DNA from: Mycolicibacterium vinylchloridicum
Lineage (GTDB): Bacteria > Actinomycetota > Actinomycetes > Mycobacteriales > Mycobacteriaceae
Assembly: GCF_013404075.1 (NCBI RefSeq)
Contig: NZ_JACBJQ010000014.1
Coordinates: 1 to 64,000 of the forward strand
DNA: 64,000 nucleotides
Direction: 5' to 3'
Part shown: positions 34,804 through 43,913 of the stretch, piece by piece
Numbering within the stretch: position 1 is the first letter of the stretch
Layout: each line of letters starts with the position of its first letter
Program-made: the position numbers and the translations under genes
Notes under the pieces: model-generated
The model's input: the letters and a program-made list of their open reading frames with translations, nothing else
Database searches by the model: none
What the model was told of the DNA's origin: nothing

Positions 34804-36075
34804 ATGACAGCAGACGGGGCCTCGTCACTCTCGGTGGCGCAGCGAGCCGAGGTCCAGCGGCACACGCTGACCGTTCTGGTCACCGGTCAAGTGGTCGGTG
34901 CCGCCGCACTGGGAGCCGCGATCACCGTCGGGGGATTCGTGGTGGAGCACATCGTCGGCGTCGGATCGGCTTGGATCGGTGCGTCGACCGCGGCGGTCAC
35001 CGGTGGTTCAGGGGTGATGGCACAGGTCCTTTCTCGGATCATGCATCGCTGCGGCCGTCGGGTCGGCATGCAGCTCGGCTACGGGCTGGCAACGGTTGGC
35101 GGAATCATTGCCTGTGTCGGAGTGGAAGGTTCGGTGCTCTGGGTGTTTCTGCTCGGTCTGTTCTGCTACGGCGCCGGGCCGTCGACGAACCTGCTGGCCC
35201 GATACGCGGCAACTGATCTGGCACTGCCCGATCAACGGGGCCGGGCAATGGGCCTGATCCTGTTCGCGTCGACCTTCGGCTCGGTGTTCGGCCCCACGTT
35301 GGTGGTGCCGGCCGAACATCTCGGCAGCTCGTGGTTCGGCTTGGGTATCTACGCGGGACCCTGGTTGTTCAGCTCCTTCTTCTTCGCCTGTGCGGCAGTG
35401 AATGTCGGGTGGCGATTGCGACCGGATCCGTTGCTGGTCAGGGTGGCCGAAGAGCCATTGACTACGCCGGAAGGCACAGTGCGTCTGCGGAATTCGCTCG
35501 GCGCGATCAACCGATCAGCTCCAGCGCGGCTGGCGTTGGTGGCCATGGTCGTCGCCCAGGCGGTGATGGTGGGCGTGATGGCCATGGCCCCGATCGACAT
35601 GAAACACCATCACCACGAGGCGATCAGCTCATTGGTGGTGGCAGTGCACATCGCCGGTATGTTCGCGTTCAGTCCGCTGGTGGGCCGGTTCGCCGACCGC
35701 CAGGGACGACTGGCGGCGGTAGGCACCGGGATGGTCGTGTTGCTGGCCGCCTGCGGCGTGTCGATTTTCGCCTCGGCCAGCGTCGCTCTGATGTTCGCGG
35801 CGATGTTCGCGCTGGGAGTCGGTTGGTGTTTCGCCCTCATCGGTGGGTCGAGCCTCTTAACCGACAACGTCCCGGCCGCCCTCACCGTCCCTGTGCAGGG
35901 CACCGCCGATCTGACGACCGCACTGTGCGGCGGCGCGGCCAGCGTGGTGTGCGGACTGGTCATGGGACAGTGGGGTTTCGCGGCCGTCGCCCTCGCCTCG
36001 GCCGTGCTGACCGTGCCCGTACTGGTTGGGGTCGTCCGTCACCATCGCAGCGCGCTCGGCCCGGCTGCCGGATGA
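34804..36075 (+). CDS. MFS transporter (cluster MFS 1)
   Basis: 423 residues, about 12 membrane helices. ATG 34804 follows GAGGAG; an in-frame upstream start at 34699 lacks a ribosome-binding site. The loop GRRVGMQLGYGLATVGG and later VGRFADRQGRLAAVGTG are the repeated MFS A-motifs. A His-rich stretch DMKHHHHEAIS lies between helices 6 and 8. Substrate unknown, possibly the compound or its oxidised product. The stop overlaps the next MFS start (ATGA), suggesting a two-gene unit. Confidence 0.88.
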   Translation: MTADGASSLSVAQRAEVQRHTLTVLVTGQVVGAAALGAAITVGGFVVEHIVGVGSAWIGASTAAVTGGSGVMAQVLSRIMHRCGRRVGMQLGYGLATVGGIIACVGVEGSVLWVFLLGLFCYGAGPSTNLLARYAATDLALPDQRGRAMGLILFASTFGSVFGPTLVVPAEHLGSSWFGLGIYAGPWLFSSFFFACAAVNVGWRLRPDPLLVRVAEEPLTTPEGTVRLRNSLGAINRSAPARLALVAMVVAQAVMVGVMAMAPIDMKHHHHEAISSLVVAVHIAGMFAFSPLVGRFADRQGRLAAVGTGMVVLLAACGVSIFASASVALMFAAMFALGVGWCFALIGGSSLLTDNVPAALTVPVQGTADLTTALCGGAASVVCGLVMGQWGFAAVALASAVLTVPVLVGVVRHHRSALGPAAG

Positions 36076-37355
36076 CCGCCGACGATCTGGTCGCTGTCGG
36101 GCAGACCGCCGGCGATCCAACGCGATTGCGCTCGCTCATCCGAGTGCCCGGCTACCCCAACCTGTTCGTGAGCTCGCTGCTCTGGCACACCACCCGCTGG
36201 GGCGGGTTGTTCACCACCAGCTATCTGCTCACCGCCATCGCCGACGACCCGATCCTCAACCAGATCATGGGTGCCCTGTTCTTCGCTCCCATGCTGATCG
36301 GCGGCTTCTTCGCCGGTGCGATCAGCGATCGGTTCGAACGCAAGCGGCTGGTGCTGGTCGTGCAGCTGCTGCTCATTCCGGTCGAGGCGCTGATGTTCGT
36401 GGTGGTGCTCACCGGTCAGGTCGAGGTCTGGATGACCTACCCATTCATGTTCTGCGTAGGCATCGGTGGGCTGGTCAACGTAACGGCGCAGCGCCCGCTG
36501 ATCTACGAAACCGTGGGCCCGGTGCTGGCAAGTCAGGCAATGACGATCGAAGCCACGTCACAGGCTGGGTCGGCGATGTTCGGAACCTTGATCGGCGGCA
36601 TGCTGATCGAGACGTTCGGCCTCAGCGCGGGTTTCGCCGGTATGGCGCTGCTGTTGTGCGTCTCGGCAGTACTGCTGGCCTACGTCCCACAACCCAAATA
36701 TGCCGCGGCCGCGAGGGAGCAGGCCGGACAGATATCGTTGCGAAGCCAGATCGCCGCGGGCGCAGGACTGCTTCGGCGCAGTCGGCGATTCGTCGCGATG
36801 CTGGCGATCACCGTGGTGATGAACCTCTGCCTGTTCGGGTATCTACCGTTGATTCCGGTTGTGGCAGAGGAATTCACCCGAAGTGCGGCGCTGGCGGGAG
36901 CGCTGGCTGCGGCGCCCGGTCTTGGGCAGATCATCGCGGGGCTGATCCTCAGTGCCAGGCCGCTGCGCAGGCACGGCCTGGTGTTCGCGTGTGGGTCGGC
37001 GGTGGCGCTGACGGGCTTGTTCGTCTTTGCCACCGTACCGCTGCTCGCCGTGGCATTCGTGGCGCTGTTCATCGGTGGTCTGGGCCAAGCGGGATTCGGG
37101 TCGATGCAGAGTCTGCTTGCAATCGAGTCCGCGGGAGCCACCGAGCGCGGGGTGGCTCTCGGATTGCTCAGCACGGCGATCGGTGCGCTGCCCATCGGAA
37201 TGACGACGATCGGCATTGCCGCCGAATTATTCGGCACCAGAATGGCGTTGGTCACATCGTCGATGGTGGGCATGGTGGCCCTTGGCGTCATCGCACTGCG
37301 CAGCCGCCGATCGCTGCTGGGCGTAGACCCGAGCCGCTCCGGGTTACAGTCGTGA
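36072..37355 (+). CDS. MFS transporter (cluster MFS 2)
   Basis: 427 residues with about 12 helices. GAISDRFERKRLVLVVQLL is the MFS A-motif in loop 2-3. It starts MTADDLVAVGQTAG at ATG 36072, overlapping MFS 1. It resembles the enterobactin-exporter/MFS_3-like group by helix order (impression). The pair could form a two-component exporter or act on different products. Confidence 0.88.
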   Translation: MTADDLVAVGQTAGDPTRLRSLIRVPGYPNLFVSSLLWHTTRWGGLFTTSYLLTAIADDPILNQIMGALFFAPMLIGGFFAGAISDRFERKRLVLVVQLLLIPVEALMFVVVLTGQVEVWMTYPFMFCVGIGGLVNVTAQRPLIYETVGPVLASQAMTIEATSQAGSAMFGTLIGGMLIETFGLSAGFAGMALLLCVSAVLLAYVPQPKYAAAAREQAGQISLRSQIAAGAGLLRRSRRFVAMLAITVVMNLCLFGYLPLIPVVAEEFTRSAALAGALAAAPGLGQIIAGLILSARPLRRHGLVFACGSAVALTGLFVFATVPLLAVAFVALFIGGLGQAGFGSMQSLLAIESAGATERGVALGLLSTAIGALPIGMTTIGIAAELFGTRMALVTSSMVGMVALGVIALRSRRSLLGVDPSRSGLQS

Positions 37356-37366
37356 TTCATTCAGGA

Positions 37367-37381
37367 CACCTGGCGCAATAG
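37367..37381 (+). promoter_or_regulatory. Cluster motif site (binding protein 2 operon)
   Basis: CACCTGGCGCAATAG, 12 nt after the MFS 2 stop and 122 nt before the binding-protein start. Confidence 0.5.
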
Positions 37382-37502
37382 AAAACGTACGGTGCCGACC
37401 CCGGCTTGTCACACCGCGAGGGTTTCATCGATGACACGAGGCCGTGCGCCGCCGATTGCCGCCGCGCCGTCGATTCCGGAACTCATTCGACGAGGAGGCA
37501 CT

Positions 37503-39101
37503 GTGGCGCGCGCATCTATCGATCTGAACCGTCGCACATTTCTCAAAGCGAGCGGTGCCACACTGGGTGGCCTGACGCTGGCCCAATTGATCGCCGCCTG
37601 CGGCGGAAATGCCACGGTGGATGGCCAGCGTAACCTGACTCTGCGCATGCCCTTCGGGCAGGACATGCAGGTACCCGACCCCGACATCATGTACGAGGGC
37701 GAAGGCGTGCAAGTCATGAAGTCCTGCTACGAGGGCCTGGTCGACTACAGGTCGGGCACCTCGGAGATCGTTCCGGCTCTGGCGAAGTCCTGGACGGTCT
37801 CCGAGGACCAGCTGACGTACACGTTCTCGTTGTTCCCCGGGGTGACGTTCCACGACGGCACTCCGGCTGATGCCGCGGCGTGGGTGAAGAGCTTCGAGCG
37901 CCGCCTCGCAGTCAACGAGGGCCCTGCCTACATGGTGCAGGGGATAGCCAGATCCGAAGCCCCCGATCCGGCGACCCTGGTGGTCACCCTCAAGGAGCCC
38001 AATAATGCGTTCCTGCACTACGCGGCCTGCCCGTGGCAGATGTTCGCGGTCAGTCCGACCGCCGTCGAGACCCACGCTGCCGGAGGCGATTTGGCACAGG
38101 GCTGGCTCAAGACCCACGATGCCGGCACGGGCCCCTATGAGATGACCGAGTTCGTCCCCGGCAGCCACTACACCCTGACCCGCTACGACAAATACTGGGC
38201 GGGCAAGCCGTACTTCGAGACCATCCGCATCGAGATCGTTCCCGAGATAGCCACGCAGAAGCTACAACTCGACCAGGGGGCTTTCGATCTCGTCGCGCAC
38301 GGGTTCGCGCTGCCAGATGTGCTGAACTACGAAAAGAACCCGAAATTCACCACAATCAACACCCTGGGTTCGACCATCATCGTGCTCTGGATGAACTTCA
38401 GTGCCGGCAAATTCGCGGACAAGAATCTGCGCACCGCGATGATGACCGCCCTCGACCGCTCCGCCATCGTCGGGACCGCCTACCAGGGAACTGTGGAGGT
38501 GGCCAAGAATTTCTGGCCGGAGAACACCTTTCCCGCCGGCCTGGTGCCGTTCGACACGCCGGTCGACATCGGTCCGCTGCAGGCCATGGTGCCGCAGTTG
38601 CCGGACAAGAAGATCGATCTGGCCTGGGTCACCTCGTACGGGGCGCCCGCCCAGCAGGTCGCCGAACTGATCCAGACCCAGTTGGCGCCGACCGGGCTGG
38701 ACGTCTCGGTGCGGGCGATGCCCAGCGCGGAGTCATTCGACCTGTGCAACCAACCAGCGGACAAGCGGCCAGACCTGATGGTCGCCGGCATCGGCGGCGA
38801 TGCGCTGCACCTGGACACCGTGCTGCGCATCTTCCTGCGGACAGGGGCCAAACCTCTCAACTACTTCCAGTACGGCAGTCCCACCGTCGACCGGATGATG
38901 GACGAGGCGATCCTCGAGCCGACAGTCGACAAGACCAACCAGGACTACATCGCAGTGAGCAAACTGATCATGGACGAGGCGCTGTGGGTCCCGCTGTGCC
39001 GGCGACCCGACAACACGGTCACGCAGAAGTACATCGACGGTGTCGTCCAAAACTCCTACCTGCCTTACATCTTCGATGCAGACGCGATCAAACGTGCCTA
39101 A
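37503..39101 (+). CDS. Tat-exported family-5 substrate-binding lipoprotein (2)
   Basis: 532 residues from GTG 37503, which follows GAGGAGG. Tat signal NRRTFLKASG and lipobox IAAC (Cys33). Paralogue of the protein at 30506: both share TLRMPF, DMQVPDPDIMYEGEGVQVM and LKTHDAGTGPY. Paralogous binding proteins feeding a single transporter usually broaden ligand range. It is directly upstream of the ATPase, so it is the principal binding protein of the importer (inference). Confidence 0.9.
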   Translation: MARASIDLNRRTFLKASGATLGGLTLAQLIAACGGNATVDGQRNLTLRMPFGQDMQVPDPDIMYEGEGVQVMKSCYEGLVDYRSGTSEIVPALAKSWTVSEDQLTYTFSLFPGVTFHDGTPADAAAWVKSFERRLAVNEGPAYMVQGIARSEAPDPATLVVTLKEPNNAFLHYAACPWQMFAVSPTAVETHAAGGDLAQGWLKTHDAGTGPYEMTEFVPGSHYTLTRYDKYWAGKPYFETIRIEIVPEIATQKLQLDQGAFDLVAHGFALPDVLNYEKNPKFTTINTLGSTIIVLWMNFSAGKFADKNLRTAMMTALDRSAIVGTAYQGTVEVAKNFWPENTFPAGLVPFDTPVDIGPLQAMVPQLPDKKIDLAWVTSYGAPAQQVAELIQTQLAPTGLDVSVRAMPSAESFDLCNQPADKRPDLMVAGIGGDALHLDTVLRIFLRTGAKPLNYFQYGSPTVDRMMDEAILEPTVDKTNQDYIAVSKLIMDEALWVPLCRRPDNTVTQKYIDGVVQNSYLPYIFDADAIKRA

Positions 39102-39152
39102 GCCGGGCAGTGCTGCCGTGTTGTCCGAACGTTCAGGGAAGAGGTAGTGCCG

Positions 39153-41123
39153 ATGACCACTGTCGACGATGTCACCGCCGCCGTGCCGCCGGATCTGCCC
39201 GTTGCGCCACGGGCACGGGTCAGCGATCTGTCCGTCACCTTCACCCGCCGCGGTGTTGCGGTCAACGCATTGCGCGGGGTGTCGATGGACATCCATGCCG
39301 GCGAGATCCTCGCTGTCGTGGGCGAGTCCGGATCCGGGAAGAGTGTGATGGGCTTGGCGCTGCTCGGACTGTTGGCAGCAGACCCGATGCCCACCATCAC
39401 CGGCCGGGCCGAAGTCTGCGGTGTCGACATGGTGAGTGCGTCGGAGGCCCAGCGCCGCCAGGTTCGCAAACACCACCTGGGCGCAGTCTTCCAGGACCCG
39501 ATGACCTCACTGAATCCCACCATGCGGGTCGGGCAGCAGGTCGTCGAGGTCGCCGGATCCAAGAAGGAGGCGCTGCATCTGCTCGACCTGGTCGGCGTGC
39601 CGGACCCGGGCCGGCGGATGAAGGCATTCCCGCACGAACTCTCCGGCGGCCTGCGCCAGCGCGTCATGATCGCGATGGCGGTCGCAGGCAAGCCGGATCT
39701 GGTGATCGCGGACGAACCGACCACCGCCCTCGACGTCACGGTCCAGGCTCAGGTCCTCGGCCTCATCCGCGACCTGTGTGACGAATTGGGTACCTCATTC
39801 ATTCTGGTCACCCACGACATCGGCGTCGCGTCACAGGTCTGCGATCGGATCGCCGTCATGTATGGCGGCCGACTGGCCGAGGCGGGCCGGATGGACAGCG
39901 TGCTGCGTTCGCCGTCGCATCCCTACACGGTGGGACTTCTCAATGCACGCCTCGACCTCGACCTGCCGGTCGGGCGTGAGATCCCCGCTCTTCCCGGCGA
40001 ACCGCCCGACCCGAGGGCCCACCCGGCGGGATGTGCATTCTCGCCGCGATGCCCGGCAGCGGCGGCGGATTGTCTTGCCGCCGTGCCGGTTCCCGGCCCG
40101 GCGCCCACCCACGACGGTGTGGTTGCCTGCGTGGTTCCCGACGCCACCACGGTAACGCGGGCCTTCACTGAACCGGTGCCGTTCCGGCCGATGGCCGAGG
40201 TGGACCAGACGCTGCCCGCGGTGCGCCTCAACGGTGTCACCAAGCAGTTCGACGTGCGCCGGGGCCTGTTCGGCAAGGACACCTTGCACGCGCTGCGCAA
40301 CGTGACGCTGGACATTGCAGCGGGGGAGTCGGTGGCGGTGGTCGGAGAGTCCGGTTCGGGCAAGTCCACGCTGTTGCGGGTCGTGGCGGGACTGATGCAA
40401 CCGGAGACCGGCAACGTGGAACACTTCGGCGGTCAGCCACAGATGGTGTTCCAGGACGCTGGTGCCTCGCTCACCCCGTGGCTGACGGTCGGGGAGATCG
40501 TCGGGGAACGGCTGATCGGCACGATGCGGCGATCACAACGGCGCCAAAAGGTAGACGAAGCGCTGCGCCAGGTGGGATTGGCCCCAGACGTCGCCGGTAT
40601 CAAGGCGGGTCTGCTCTCGGGTGGTCAGCGGCAGCGGGTGGCCTTCGCCAGGGCCGTGATCGTGCCGCCGAAGCTGTTGTTGTGCGACGAGCCGACTTCG
40701 GCGTTGGATGCCTCGCTGGCGGCGTCGGTGTTGAATCTGTTACAGGACTTGCGACGTGAACTGGGCATGGCGGTGATGTTCGTGACACACGACCTGGCGG
40801 CGGCCCGGTTCATCTCCGATCGCACGGCCGTGATGTATCTCGGCCAGATTGTGGAACTAGGGCCGACATCGGACGTCATCAAGGCGCCCAAACATCCCTA
40901 CACTCAAGCACTGTTGGCGGCGATCCCGTCACCGGGGATCGCGCCGGTCCGGCTCCCCGGTGAGCCGGCCAGCCCGCTCGCCGTGCCGTCGGGATGTTCC
41001 TTCCACCCGCGCTGCCCGCAGGCAATTGACCGGTGTCACAACGAAAGTCCGGTTCTCTACTCGGTGGACCACGCCAGCCCGCGGTTGGCGGCTTGTCTGC
41101 TGACCCAGATCGAACCGGACTGA
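39153..41123 (+). CDS. ABC importer ATPase with two nucleotide-binding domains (DppD-DppF fusion type)
   Basis: 656 residues containing two complete ATPase domains. Domain 1 has GESGSGKSVMG (about residue 58), LSGGLRQR and DEPTTALDVT, ending with an oligopeptide-family Cys motif GCAFSPRCPAA. Domain 2 has GESGSGKSTLLR (about residue 395), LSGGQRQR, DEPTSALD and a second GCSFHPRCPQA. The Cys motifs are typical of Opp/Dpp C-terminal regions, which can bind an Fe-S cluster. ATG 39153 has better spacing from AAGAGG than GTG 39147. It powers the permeases at 46.5-48.4 kb. Confidence 0.92.
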   Translation: MTTVDDVTAAVPPDLPVAPRARVSDLSVTFTRRGVAVNALRGVSMDIHAGEILAVVGESGSGKSVMGLALLGLLAADPMPTITGRAEVCGVDMVSASEAQRRQVRKHHLGAVFQDPMTSLNPTMRVGQQVVEVAGSKKEALHLLDLVGVPDPGRRMKAFPHELSGGLRQRVMIAMAVAGKPDLVIADEPTTALDVTVQAQVLGLIRDLCDELGTSFILVTHDIGVASQVCDRIAVMYGGRLAEAGRMDSVLRSPSHPYTVGLLNARLDLDLPVGREIPALPGEPPDPRAHPAGCAFSPRCPAAAADCLAAVPVPGPAPTHDGVVACVVPDATTVTRAFTEPVPFRPMAEVDQTLPAVRLNGVTKQFDVRRGLFGKDTLHALRNVTLDIAAGESVAVVGESGSGKSTLLRVVAGLMQPETGNVEHFGGQPQMVFQDAGASLTPWLTVGEIVGERLIGTMRRSQRRQKVDEALRQVGLAPDVAGIKAGLLSGGQRQRVAFARAVIVPPKLLLCDEPTSALDASLAASVLNLLQDLRRELGMAVMFVTHDLAAARFISDRTAVMYLGQIVELGPTSDVIKAPKHPYTQALLAAIPSPGIAPVRLPGEPASPLAVPSGCSFHPRCPQAIDRCHNESPVLYSVDHASPRLAACLLTQIEPD

Positions 41124-41150
41124 CGGCAGCGCCACGAACCGTGACCGAAA

Positions 41151-41162
41151 GGTGGCGCAATG
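41151..41162 (+). promoter_or_regulatory. Cluster motif site (copies 4-6)
   Basis: GGTGGCGCAATG, 77 nt before the copy 4 start and identical to the core at 34699-34710. Confidence 0.55.
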
Positions 41163-41239
41163 AAGCCGCCACGTTGTCGCAGTCGCCAGGACATCGCAGT
41201 CCGGTCTGATGTGCATCAACACAATCTCCAGGAGCAACG

Positions 41240-42550
41240 ATGGCCAAAAAGTTCCATCTGGGCTGGTTCATGAATTTCATTCCGCCGGAATGGGATACTG
41301 CCTGGGCGTCACCGGATGTGGCGCGTTGGCCCAACGGCCGGTTTCACGTCGACATGGCTCGGGCGATGGAGCGGGCGTGTTTCGATTTCATGATGATCGA
41401 GGACACCGTGATGGTGGCCGATGCCTACGGCGGCACCATGGAAGGCTCGCTGAAGAACTCGGTGTTCGCGCCCAAGCATGATCCGGTCCCGCTGGCGGTT
41501 CTGGTGGCAGCCATGACAAGTCGGATGGGTGTGGTGGCGACGATGTCGACGTCGTTTTATCCGCCGTATCTGTTGGCGCGGTTGGCCTCGACGGTGGATT
41601 CGATTGCGGAGGGTCGGTTCGGGTGGAACATCGTGTCGTCGGCTGAGGATCGGGCGGCGCAGAATTTCGGTCTTGATGGGCTGCCCGAGCACGACGAGCG
41701 TTACAACGTTGCCGATGAGTATTACGACTTGGTGTGTGAGTTGTGGGATTCCTGGGATGCCGACGCGGTGGTGATGGATCGCGAGTCGCATACGTATGCC
41801 GATTTCAAGAAGGTTCGTACGGTCGATTTCGTCGGCAAGTATTTCAAGTCCCGCGGGCCGTTGAACACGGTGCCCTCACCGCAGCACAAGCCCACCATCC
41901 TGCAGGCGGGCGCCTCGCCGCGGGGACGCGCTTTCGCCGCCCGTGCCGCGGACGCCATAATCGCCGTGGGCACCGGAATTGCCGGCATGAAGGAATATCG
42001 GGACGACATCCGGGCCAGAGCAGCAGCAGCCGGACGTAACCCCGACGACATCAAACTGTTCTTCGTGGTGTCCCCGACCGTGGCGGCCACTGAGGCCGAA
42101 GCGCGCAGCGCGCAAAGGCGATTCGGTGACAACGACAGATTCGTCGAGAAAGCTCTGGTCGGGATCTCGTCGAACACCGAGATCGACTTCAAGCAGTTCG
42201 ATCTTGACCAGCCGCTGCCGGAGGGATTGACCACCAATGGTGAGCGCGGCTCACTGGAACACTTCATGCGCGGTGATGGCACACCCGGCCCCAAGACTCT
42301 GCGCCAATTAGCCGTTGCGGCAGCCTCATTCGGGATGGAGTTCGTTGGAACCCCCACGCAGGTCGCAGACCAGATGGAGCAGGCGATGACCGATATCGGC
42401 GGTGACGGGTTCCTGATCCATCGACGCGGCCTGACCCGGCACTACATCGAGTCGATTTGCGACGGACTGGTGCCGGAATTGCAACGCCGGGGTCTGACCC
42501 GGACCCACTACACCAAAACGACACTGCGCGAAACCCTTCGCGAGTTCTGA
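41240..42550 (+). CDS. FMN-dependent monooxygenase, NtaA/SnaA/DszA family (copy 4)
   Basis: 436 residues, MAKKFHLGWFMNFIPPEWD. Closest to copy 3 at DNA level over most of its first 900 nt, then diverging sharply (AQRRFGDNDRFVEKALVGI in place of the copy 3 sequence). The C-terminus GGDGFLIHRRGLTRHYIESI is also distinct. This mosaic pattern suggests gene conversion followed by functional divergence in the C-terminal region. ATG 41240 follows CAGGAG. First of three tandem copies, 18 nt before copy 5. Confidence 0.9.
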   Translation: MAKKFHLGWFMNFIPPEWDTAWASPDVARWPNGRFHVDMARAMERACFDFMMIEDTVMVADAYGGTMEGSLKNSVFAPKHDPVPLAVLVAAMTSRMGVVATMSTSFYPPYLLARLASTVDSIAEGRFGWNIVSSAEDRAAQNFGLDGLPEHDERYNVADEYYDLVCELWDSWDADAVVMDRESHTYADFKKVRTVDFVGKYFKSRGPLNTVPSPQHKPTILQAGASPRGRAFAARAADAIIAVGTGIAGMKEYRDDIRARAAAAGRNPDDIKLFFVVSPTVAATEAEARSAQRRFGDNDRFVEKALVGISSNTEIDFKQFDLDQPLPEGLTTNGERGSLEHFMRGDGTPGPKTLRQLAVAAASFGMEFVGTPTQVADQMEQAMTDIGGDGFLIHRRGLTRHYIESICDGLVPELQRRGLTRTHYTKTTLRETLREF

Positions 42551-42568
42551 CACGATCGGGAGGATCGG

Positions 42569-43885
42569 ATGGCTGCGAAACTCCATCTGGGCTGGTTCAT
42601 GAACTTCGCACCGCCGGACTGGGAGTCATCGTGGGCCTCCCCGGATGCCGGGGACTGGCCCAACGGCCGGTTTTACGTGGAGATAGCTCGGGCGATGGAG
42701 CGGGCGTGTTTCGATTTCATGATGATCGAGGACACCGTGATGGTGGCCGACGCGTACGGCGGAACCATGGAAGGTTCGTTGAAGAACGCCGTGTTCGCGC
42801 CCAAGCACGACCCGGTTCCGCTGGCGGTGCTGGTGGCCGCAAACACCTCGAAACTCGGTGTGGTGGCGACGATGTCGACGTCGTTTTATCCGCCGTATCT
42901 GTTGGCGCGGCTGTGCTCGACGGTGGATTCGATTGCCGAGGGTCGGTTCGGGTGGAACATCGTGTCCTCGGCTGAGGATCGGGCGGCGCAGAATTTCGGG
43001 TTGGAAGCGCTGCCCGAGCACGACGAGCGTTACAACGTCGCCGAGGAGTACTTCGACGTGGTCAACCGGTTGTGGGACTCCTGGGAGGCCGACGCCGTCG
43101 TGATGGACCGCGACACCCACACCTACGCCGATTACACCAAGGTCCACACCGTCGACTTCGACGGGAAGTACTTCCGGTCGCGCGGCCCGTTGAACACGGT
43201 TCCCTCGCCCCAGCACCGCCCGACTTTCCTGCAGGCCGGTGCGTCCCCGCGGGGCCGGCAATTCGCGGCGGGCGCCGCGGATGCGATCATCGCGGTCGGC
43301 ACCGGGGTAGAGGGCATGCGCTCCTACCGCGACGACGTGCGGGCCCGGGCCAAGGCGGCCGGACGCAACCCTGACGACATCAAGCTGATGTTTGTGGTCT
43401 CTCCGGTCATCGGCGCTACCGAGGAGGAGGCCAGGGCCAAGCTGGCCCGCTTCTCCGACGCTCCCAATTACGAGGAGAAGGCTCTGGTCGGGATCTCGTC
43501 GAACACCGAGATCGATTTCCAGCAGTTCGATCTCGACCAGCCACTGCCCGAAGGCCTGACGACCAACGGCGAGCGCGGCTCGCTCGAGCACTTCATGCGC
43601 GGCAACGGCGAACCAGGCCCGAAGACGCTGCGTCAGCTGGTCCACGAACGGGCCAGCCGCGGACTGGAACTCGTCGGCACCGCCGAGCAGGTTGCCGACA
43701 AGATGGGCGAAGCGATGGAGTTCATCGGCGGCGACGGCTTCCTGATCAGCCGAGGCGCACGCGACCTGTCCTGGGAATACCTCACCGAGGTGTGTGACGG
43801 CCTGGTGCCCGCGCTGCAGCGCCGCGGCCTGATGCGCACCGAATACACCACAACCACCCTGCGCGAGACCCTTCGCGAATTCTGA
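42569..43885 (+). CDS. FMN-dependent monooxygenase, NtaA/SnaA/DszA family (copy 5)
   Basis: 438 residues, MAAKLHLGWFMNFAPPDWE, with family motifs EGRFGWNIVSSAEDRAAQNFG, GPLNTVPSPQHRPTFLQAG and GGDGFLISRGARDLSWEYL. It shares long identical stretches with copy 6 in the middle third. ATG 42569 follows GGGAGG. Middle gene of the tandem triplet, co-transcribed with copies 4 and 6. Confidence 0.9.
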   Translation: MAAKLHLGWFMNFAPPDWESSWASPDAGDWPNGRFYVEIARAMERACFDFMMIEDTVMVADAYGGTMEGSLKNAVFAPKHDPVPLAVLVAANTSKLGVVATMSTSFYPPYLLARLCSTVDSIAEGRFGWNIVSSAEDRAAQNFGLEALPEHDERYNVAEEYFDVVNRLWDSWEADAVVMDRDTHTYADYTKVHTVDFDGKYFRSRGPLNTVPSPQHRPTFLQAGASPRGRQFAAGAADAIIAVGTGVEGMRSYRDDVRARAKAAGRNPDDIKLMFVVSPVIGATEEEARAKLARFSDAPNYEEKALVGISSNTEIDFQQFDLDQPLPEGLTTNGERGSLEHFMRGNGEPGPKTLRQLVHERASRGLELVGTAEQVADKMGEAMEFIGGDGFLISRGARDLSWEYLTEVCDGLVPALQRRGLMRTEYTTTTLRETLREF

Positions 43886-43913
43886 GCAGGTGATCGAAAA
43901 ACAGGAGGACGGC

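Noticed and set aside
36240-37350. Open frames parallel to the MFS genes (plus strand, other frames)
   Set aside because: Arg/Gly-rich shadows without membrane helices; the hydrophobic MFS frames are the real genes.
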